Part shown: piece by piece, positions 13,053 through 17,412 of the stretch
Layout: each line of letters opens with the position of its first letter
How positions within the stretch are numbered: position 1 is the first letter of the stretch
Assembly: GCA_003648225.1 (NCBI GenBank)
Contig: QMOL01000024.1
Span: 1-17,412, forward strand
Length of the DNA stretch: 17,412 bases
Direction: 5' to 3'
Origin: Chlamydiota bacterium
GTDB taxonomy: Bacteria > Auribacterota > UBA3054 > B51-G9
Program-made: the position numbers and the translations under genes
Notes under the pieces: generated by a model
Seen by the model: the letters and a program-made list of their open reading frames with translations, nothing else
Database searches by the model: none
What the model was told of the DNA's origin: nothing

Positions 13053-15923
13053 TTACTCCGCTTTTTTAAATTCCACTTTGTTAAGAACCTGAAGTTGAAT
13101 TAATGTAAATCCTATCAACATTGCCCCTAGAATCCACGCTTCGGCTGTTGCATAACCAAATTGCAAAAATAAAAATGAATTGTACCAAATGTCAAGACCA
13201 AGCGTCATTGTTTTATTCGCGGGACCACCGGCTGTCATAACAAAGATATTTTGCGCGGCGTGAAATGCTCCGATAAACGCGCCAACAAAACTGATGATTA
13301 TCAGCGCTTTGATATTCGGAATCAAAACATTCCATAATTTCGCGATAATTCCCGCTCCGTCAACATCAGCCGCTTCGTACTGCTCATCGGGAATTCCTTT
13401 AAGCGCGGCAAGATAAATTAAGCAGCCTGCTCCTGTTCCCGCCCAGATTCCCGGAAGAATTACACACATCATCGCGAGTCGCTGATCACTCAGCCATCCG
13501 AGAGGCTCTCTTACAGGAGAAATAAAGAAAGCCATAGAGGCGAAAAAGCATCCCAACAGAAAAATAACTGTTCCTGCAATTTTGTTTCCCGCTTTAATCG
13601 TTGGTAAACTTGCCGCAATGCAAAAGATTCCCGTTGCAACCGGCAACATAAAATAAACCCATCCGGGCGTTGCCATAAGCAGTTTATTAAGCACTCCCCC
13701 ATCTGTTGGATTATAAAGCAATTGTTTCCACAAAAACATTGTAACAAGTCCTGTAGTAACACTTGGCAAATAATAAATAACTCTGAAAGTAACTTTTCCT
13801 TTCGGAATTTCTGTTAATAAAATTGCAAGAAGAATAGGTGTTAAGAATCCAAGGATAATTGACAAACTGACATAAATAAGCGTTTGCCATAAAAATACGT
13901 AAAAATCAGAATTCGAAAATACTGAAACAAAATTCTTTAATCCCACAAACTTTGAATTACCGAGAATCTTGTAATCCTGAAATCCCATCACAAGACCGCG
14001 GGCAAGCGGAATATAACTCCACAATAAAACCGAGCCGACCGCAATCGCGAGAAACATCCACGCGCGCAAATGCCGTCCAAAGGTTTTTTCTGTAACACCA
14101 AAACCTTCAATACTTTTCTGCGCACCGGTTTTAAGCACATTAACAATCTTCTTTCCGACAAAAAATAAAATTACTATCGTTACCATTAAAAGAAAAATAC
14201 CCAGACGCTCACGCTGCTTAACTACTTTATCGGGAAGTTTGCCAATAACATACGTGTTGATATGATCCGCGCATTCGTCCAGAACTTTTTTTGGATCTTC
14301 TCTCTTGTTTTTATCGAGTGCGAGATCAATGGGAAGTCTCAATTCTTTTGTAAGAACATTTTTGTATCCTCTACAATAAGGTTCCACTTTAGAATTTTTA
14401 CCAAGTTTCTCAAAAAATTTTATTCTTTCTTTAGGAATCGCTTTATAAATTCCGTTGTAACCGAAAAGCTTTAAATATTTTGGGTCTATCCATTCGCCCC
14501 AACCGTTATCAACAAGTGTTTTTACGCGAATTTTCATCGCCTCTTCGCTGCACATAAATTTAATGTATGCCCATGCCGCGTCAGCTTTTCTTCCGCTAAT
14601 CTGTGAGCTCATCGCAAGATAATGTCCCGCGATAAAACTTACCGGTTCTTCACCATGGATCGAAGGAAAATACGTTACACCAAGATTCGAATCATTATCA
14701 GGTTGAACTTCGGACATCAAAGTAATCCACATTCCATATTCGATGCGCTGATTATTATTCATCGGAGTTTGTGATAATATTACTCCGTCATAAATTCTTT
14801 TTTTCGTTTTTGGGTCCGACAGGTCAATCTTTTTCCCGCAAACCGGGCAGGAAATTGTTTTCCCGGCTTTAATATCCTCATCACTTAAATCAATTTCAAG
14901 ATTGAATTTCCCTTTGTGACGCTTGTCTTTACGGTTATCACATCGCATCCACTTTGAAAATTTCATTTTTTGATAAAGTTTTAATGCTTCCGGCCCGCCT
15001 TTTTTATTCATTACCATCCGCCATTCAATTTTATGAACATTATCGAGTGAAGCTCCGCATTTTGAACAAATTTCGTGCTTCGGGTATTTCGATATCTTTT
15101 CCTCGTAGTCTTTCTGATTATCTATCTCTATGTGATATTTAGAGTAATCGGTAAATGGAACGTGCGATTGTGTTAATGTACCGCATTTCGGACACCTTTT
15201 ATATGCCTGTACCATCTCTCCACCGCCCGACCAGACGAATTGATGAAAATGCCACCCCTGCCCGGGACCAAGCGGTAGCGCGAAACCATAACGATAAGGA
15301 ACATTTTGCGGAGTTCCCGGTTCTTTTGAAGGAATCCAGGTGAGTTTTTGAGCGTAGCGATAAAATTCTTCCCAATTTCTCGGACCATGACTTGGGTCAA
15401 GTCCTGCCATAACGAAATTTTTACGTCTATAAGTTAACGCCATAACGTAATACATATACGGCGCTGCCATTATGTCGTTATCGTTAACGACTAATTCCCA
15501 GATATTGTCCGGTGAGCCAATACCTTTAAACGGTTTTCCGGTTCTCTTAAAATCCCGGTTTATAAATGGAGTAAGCGGCTGAATAAATCCCTGATCAATA
15601 AACGCGCCAATCTTTCTTCCGTAAAGATAAAATACATCCGGCGCTAATCCTCCGGCAATAGAAAGATATTCATTCCCTTCCGCCGCGTCGCCTTCAAGCT
15701 TCAGCGTGGAAGAAATTTCAACATTTATATTTGTGTATTTATTTAAAAACGAATGGAAAACCGCCAGACGGGCCATCTCCGGCGGCCAAGTAGTATGAAC
15801 ATCAGGAATCCAGGAAATCTTTAGAGTAACGTTTTTATTAGATATATTTTTATCTTCGCCAAAAAGAAATGCAGATGTAATAACTAATAAAATTATAGAA
15901 GTTAAATAAAATCGCCTTGGCAT
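13053..15923 (-). CDS. Solute-binding protein fused to MalF-like permease, with nested zinc ribbons
   Basis: This 956-residue protein joins two importer parts. Residues 1-22 are a signal sequence. Residues about 33-560 are a family 1 extracellular solute-binding domain (GGLAPDVFYL, GWHFHQFVWSGGGE, HYLAMSS and AADAAWAYIKFM-type segments). A helix at about 573-590 crosses inward, a short cytoplasmic linker follows, and the MalF-like permease covers about 619-950 with FVGLKNF (659-665) and the EAA loop EAADVDGAG (850-858) ending in IP. The in/out order works topologically. Inside the binding domain are CPKC (244-247), CSKC (286-289), a single Cys328 and CPVC (359-362), resembling two zinc ribbons. 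In the permease, two extra hydrophobic segments (about 755-772, 782-801) separate GGVLNKLL from GWLSDQRLA. It starts 1 nt after the Rrf2 stop with no clear Shine-Dalgarno. The substrate is probably a carbohydrate; the identity is unknown. Confidence 0.9.
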   Translation of the reverse strand: MPRRFYLTSIILLVITSAFLFGEDKNISNKNVTLKISWIPDVHTTWPPEMARLAVFHSFLNKYTNINVEISSTLKLEGDAAEGNEYLSIAGGLAPDVFYLYGRKIGAFIDQGFIQPLTPFINRDFKRTGKPFKGIGSPDNIWELVVNDNDIMAAPYMYYVMALTYRRKNFVMAGLDPSHGPRNWEEFYRYAQKLTWIPSKEPGTPQNVPYRYGFALPLGPGQGWHFHQFVWSGGGEMVQAYKRCPKCGTLTQSHVPFTDYSKYHIEIDNQKDYEEKISKYPKHEICSKCGASLDNVHKIEWRMVMNKKGGPEALKLYQKMKFSKWMRCDNRKDKRHKGKFNLEIDLSDEDIKAGKTISCPVCGKKIDLSDPKTKKRIYDGVILSQTPMNNNQRIEYGMWITLMSEVQPDNDSNLGVTYFPSIHGEEPVSFIAGHYLAMSSQISGRKADAAWAYIKFMCSEEAMKIRVKTLVDNGWGEWIDPKYLKLFGYNGIYKAIPKERIKFFEKLGKNSKVEPYCRGYKNVLTKELRLPIDLALDKNKREDPKKVLDECADHINTYVIGKLPDKVVKQRERLGIFLLMVTIVILFFVGKKIVNVLKTGAQKSIEGFGVTEKTFGRHLRAWMFLAIAVGSVLLWSYIPLARGLVMGFQDYKILGNSKFVGLKNFVSVFSNSDFYVFLWQTLIYVSLSIILGFLTPILLAILLTEIPKGKVTFRVIYYLPSVTTGLVTMFLWKQLLYNPTDGGVLNKLLMATPGWVYFMLPVATGIFCIAASLPTIKAGNKIAGTVIFLLGCFFASMAFFISPVREPLGWLSDQRLAMMCVILPGIWAGTGAGCLIYLAALKGIPDEQYEAADVDGAGIIAKLWNVLIPNIKALIIISFVGAFIGAFHAAQNIFVMTAGGPANKTMTLGLDIWYNSFLFLQFGYATAEAWILGAMLIGFTLIQLQVLNKVEFKKAE

Positions 15924-15924
15924 A

Positions 15925-16338
15925 TTATTTAAATACTTTTGCCTGTTTATCTATTGTAGTTTTTCTTAAAAATTTATCTACTTCTTTGTGAATATTTTGC
16001 AAAAGTTTGGAAATTACGCAAATTTCACCGGAACAAGCCGGGGTTTCAAGTAAACAGACTGCTGTTGGTAGCTTTCCTTCTATAGCTTCATAAATTTCAA
16101 GCAAGGTTATTTGTTCAGCAGGTCTTGTTAATAAAAATCCCCCGCTGGGACCTCGTTGAGATCTTAATAACCCGATGTGCGTGAGACGCTGCATAACTTT
16201 TGATAAATGCGCGGCAGATACGTTAAATCGTTTAGCAATCTTTGCAGTTGATACAGGCAATTCAGGATATGCTGCAATGTAAATCATTGCATGGATAGCT
16301 AAAGTTGTTGCTTCTGATATTTTTAAAATTGTAGCCAT
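15925..16338 (-). CDS. Rrf2-family transcriptional regulator, probable Fe-S sensor
   Basis: This 137-residue protein is an Rrf2/IscR/NsrR-type winged-helix repressor. The N-terminal ISEATTLAIHAMIYIA helix, the recognition part VSAAHLSKVMQRL (40-52), and the wing RGPSGGFLLTRP (62-73) followed by ITLLEIYEAIEG are typical. Cys95, Cys102 and Cys107 occupy the three positions used for cluster binding in IscR and NsrR, with spacing Cys-x6-Cys-x4-Cys rather than the usual x5/x5. A [2Fe-2S] or [4Fe-4S] cluster is therefore likely but not certain. It is the first gene of the minus-strand transporter operon, 1 nt before the fusion gene, so it probably controls its own operon in response to oxygen, nitric oxide or iron-sulfur status. 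It also faces fbaA across a 171-bp region and might affect it. Confidence 0.92.
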   Translation of the reverse strand: MATILKISEATTLAIHAMIYIAAYPELPVSTAKIAKRFNVSAAHLSKVMQRLTHIGLLRSQRGPSGGFLLTRPAEQITLLEIYEAIEGKLPTAVCLLETPACSGEICVISKLLQNIHKEVDKFLRKTTIDKQAKVFK

Positions 16339-16359
16339 TGGTATTTTTTAGTTTTTAAT

Positions 16360-16365
16360 ATTATA
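16360..16365 (-). promoter_or_regulatory. Candidate -10 box of the rrf2-transporter operon
   Basis: On the minus strand this reads TATAAT, 22 bp before the rrf2 ATG. No good -35 box is found at 16-18 bp spacing (GTATTT is the best), which would suit an activator-dependent or regulated promoter. The leader would be very short and lacks a Shine-Dalgarno site. Confidence 0.4.
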
Positions 16366-16371
16366 ATGGGT

Positions 16372-16385
16372 TTTAATTAATTAAA
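16372..16385. promoter_or_regulatory. 14-bp perfect palindrome, candidate operator
   Basis: TTTAATTAATTAAA is self-complementary and lies between the candidate -10 and -35 positions of the rrf2 promoter, a placement suited to repression. Its AT-only composition in an AT-rich spacer makes chance occurrence quite possible. Confidence 0.35.
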
Positions 16386-16395
16386 TACTACTATA

Positions 16396-16405
16396 CCATA
16401 TATGG
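16396..16405. promoter_or_regulatory. 10-bp perfect palindrome CCATATATGG, candidate operator
   Basis: CCATATATGG is self-complementary with GC-containing ends, about 60 bp upstream of the rrf2 start and about 25 bp upstream of the candidate fbaA -35 box. It is the most distinctive symmetric sequence in the divergent region and could serve either gene. Confidence 0.35.
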
Positions 16406-16422
16406 CGACTTTTTTCAACTAA

Positions 16423-16451
16423 TTGCAATTTATACACGTTTTCTATAAAAT
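16423..16451 (+). promoter_or_regulatory. Candidate sigma70-type promoter of fbaA
   Basis: TTGCAA (16423-16428) is followed after 17 nt by TAAAAT (16446-16451); an overlapping TATAAA starts at 16444. The AAGGA Shine-Dalgarno at 16499-16503 lies 6 nt before the ATG at 16510. Confidence 0.5.
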
Positions 16452-16509
16452 ATATTAAATGACAATTGTATTATTAATTAAACTTTTAATTTCAAAATAA
16501 GGATCAAAA

Positions 16510-17412
16510 ATGTCAGAAAAAATACTCGATAAAGTGAAACCAGGCGTGCTTTCAGGCGAAGATGTCCAGGAAGTTTTCAGAATCGCTAAAGAAAATTTAT
16601 TCGCTCTTCCGGCCGTAAATATCGTTAATTCAGATTCAGCTAACGGTGTGATGGAAGCAGCAGCAAAAGTAAACTCCCCTGTTATTATTCAACTTTCAAA
16701 CGGCGGCGGCGCTTTCTTTGCCGGAAAAGGGCTTAAACTCGAAGGTCAGGGTTCTCAAATTCTCGGCTGCATCTCTGCCGCAAAACATATCCATCTTTTG
16801 GCTGAACAATATGGTGTACCGGTAATCCTTCATACCGATCATGCCGCAAAGAAATTATTGCCGTGGATTGACGGACTTCTTGATGCAGGAGAAAAACATT
16901 TCGCGGAAACAGGAAAACCATTGTTTTCTTCCCATATGTTAGACCTCTCGGTAGAGTCTCTTGAAGAAAACATCGAAATTTCATGTGGTTATCTCGAACG
17001 TATGAGCAAAATAGGAATGACTCTCGAAATTGAACTCGGATGTACCGGCGGCGAAGAAGATGGTGTTGATAACACCGGAATGGACTCTTCTGATCTTTAC
17101 ACTCAACCTAAAGATGTTGCTTATGCTTATGAAAAACTTAAAGCAATTAGTGATTGCTTTACTATTGCGGCTTCTTTTGGAAATGTTCATGGCGTTTACA
17201 AACCCGGTAATGTTAAATTAACACCTAAAATTCTTGATAATTCTCAAAAATATATTCAGGAAAAATTTAACACTCCTGAAAAACCGGTTGATTTCGTGTT
17301 CCATGGCGGCTCCGGTTCCTCTCCTGAAGAAATTAAAGAAGCTATTTCTTACGGCGTAATTAAAATGAATATTGATACTGATACACAATGGGCAACATGG
17401 ATCGGTGTGAAA
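16510..17412 (+). CDS. fbaA: Class II fructose-bisphosphate aldolase (3' end outside window)
   Basis: This zinc-dependent aldolase reversibly splits fructose 1,6-bisphosphate into glyceraldehyde 3-phosphate and dihydroxyacetone phosphate. The frame is open for 301 codons to the last base without a stop; family members are about 355-360 residues, so about 55-60 are missing. The sequence tracks E. coli FbaA (class IIA) closely: VKPGV, the ALPAVN segment, LHTDHAAKKLLPW with Asp110 (general acid/base) and His111 (zinc), SSHMLDLS, ELGCTGGEEDGVD, ASFGNVHGVYKPGN with a zinc His, VFHGGSGSS with another zinc His, and KMNIDTDTQWATW. The start is fixed by AAGGA at 16499-16503 and by agreement with the family N-terminus. 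It is divergent from the Rrf2-transporter operon, which fits a sugar-catabolic neighbourhood. Confidence 0.97.
   Translation, partial: MSEKILDKVKPGVLSGEDVQEVFRIAKENLFALPAVNIVNSDSANGVMEAAAKVNSPVIIQLSNGGGAFFAGKGLKLEGQGSQILGCISAAKHIHLLAEQYGVPVILHTDHAAKKLLPWIDGLLDAGEKHFAETGKPLFSSHMLDLSVESLEENIEISCGYLERMSKIGMTLEIELGCTGGEEDGVDNTGMDSSDLYTQPKDVAYAYEKLKAISDCFTIAASFGNVHGVYKPGNVKLTPKILDNSQKYIQEKFNTPEKPVDFVFHGGSGSSPEEIKEAISYGVIKMNIDTDTQWATWIGVK

Noticed and set aside
14830..15200. Zinc-ribbon region of the fusion gene as a separately inserted gene or assembly artefact
   Set aside because: The frame runs through without interruption, base composition looks like its surroundings, and solute-binding-type segments lie on both sides and between the Cys pairs.
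1..17412. tRNA, rRNA, insertion sequences, integrases or phage genes
   Set aside because: No cloverleaf, rRNA core motif, transposase, integrase or terminal inverted repeats were recognised on either strand by reading.

Overview
The window is about 17.4 kb of AT-rich bacterial chromosome (roughly 35-40% GC by eye). It carries twelve protein genes plus one at each cut edge pattern: a 5'-truncated typA opens it and a 3'-truncated fbaA closes it. No rRNA, tRNA, IS element, prophage or CRISPR array was found. The gene content suggests an anaerobic, fermentative, Gram-negative (secretin-bearing) bacterium: [NiFe]-hydrogenase maturation genes, a type II secretion-type outer-membrane secretin, a probable Fe-S Rrf2 regulator, and a sugar-type ABC importer beside a glycolytic aldolase. 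The architecture, weak Shine-Dalgarno sites and animal-like adenylosuccinate lyase would fit the PVC superphylum (Lentisphaerota/Kiritimatiellota-like). That placement is inference only; no taxonomic marker was compared.

Layout. Positions 2-3112 (+): end of typA, overlapping a HypF-type protein that has only the Kae1-like carbamoyltransferase domain, then hypC and hypD. No hypE, hypA or hypB is visible. Positions 3113-3473: a non-coding spacer holding an unassigned hairpin region, then a rho-independent-type terminator whose T-tract overlaps the -35 box of a good extended -10 promoter. Positions 3474-7113 (+): a GspD-like secretin (GTG start) and a single-pass membrane protein of unknown function. 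Positions 7250-10917 (+): a tightly packed trio of eukaryote-type adenylosuccinate lyase, a DUSP23-like dual-specificity phosphatase (1 nt gap), and a GT-C membrane glycosyltransferase-like protein with C-terminal TPRs (14 nt overlap). Positions 10977-16338 (-): an operon read right to left of an Rrf2 regulator, a solute-binding-protein/permease fusion and a MalG-like permease. Positions 16339-16509: divergent promoter region with two perfect palindromes. Position 16510 to the end (+): class II fructose-bisphosphate aldolase.

The most unusual part is the minus-strand transporter. The binding protein is fused through a transmembrane helix to a MalF-like permease. The binding domain contains two nested zinc-ribbon-like cysteine modules, and the permease half has two extra hydrophobic segments. 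The partner MalG-like permease carries about 380 extra residues in its first extracytoplasmic loop, with two copies of a motif reminiscent of GH42 beta-galactosidases. No ATPase is encoded here, so a shared ATPase elsewhere must be assumed. An Rrf2 protein with three conserved-position cysteines heads the operon, which suggests redox or iron control of uptake.

Spacers between co-oriented genes repeatedly contain short tandem or direct repeats (7-12 bp units) and small GGATTCC/CCGGAA hairpins, which look like a genome-wide style of intergenic decay or REP-like elements.
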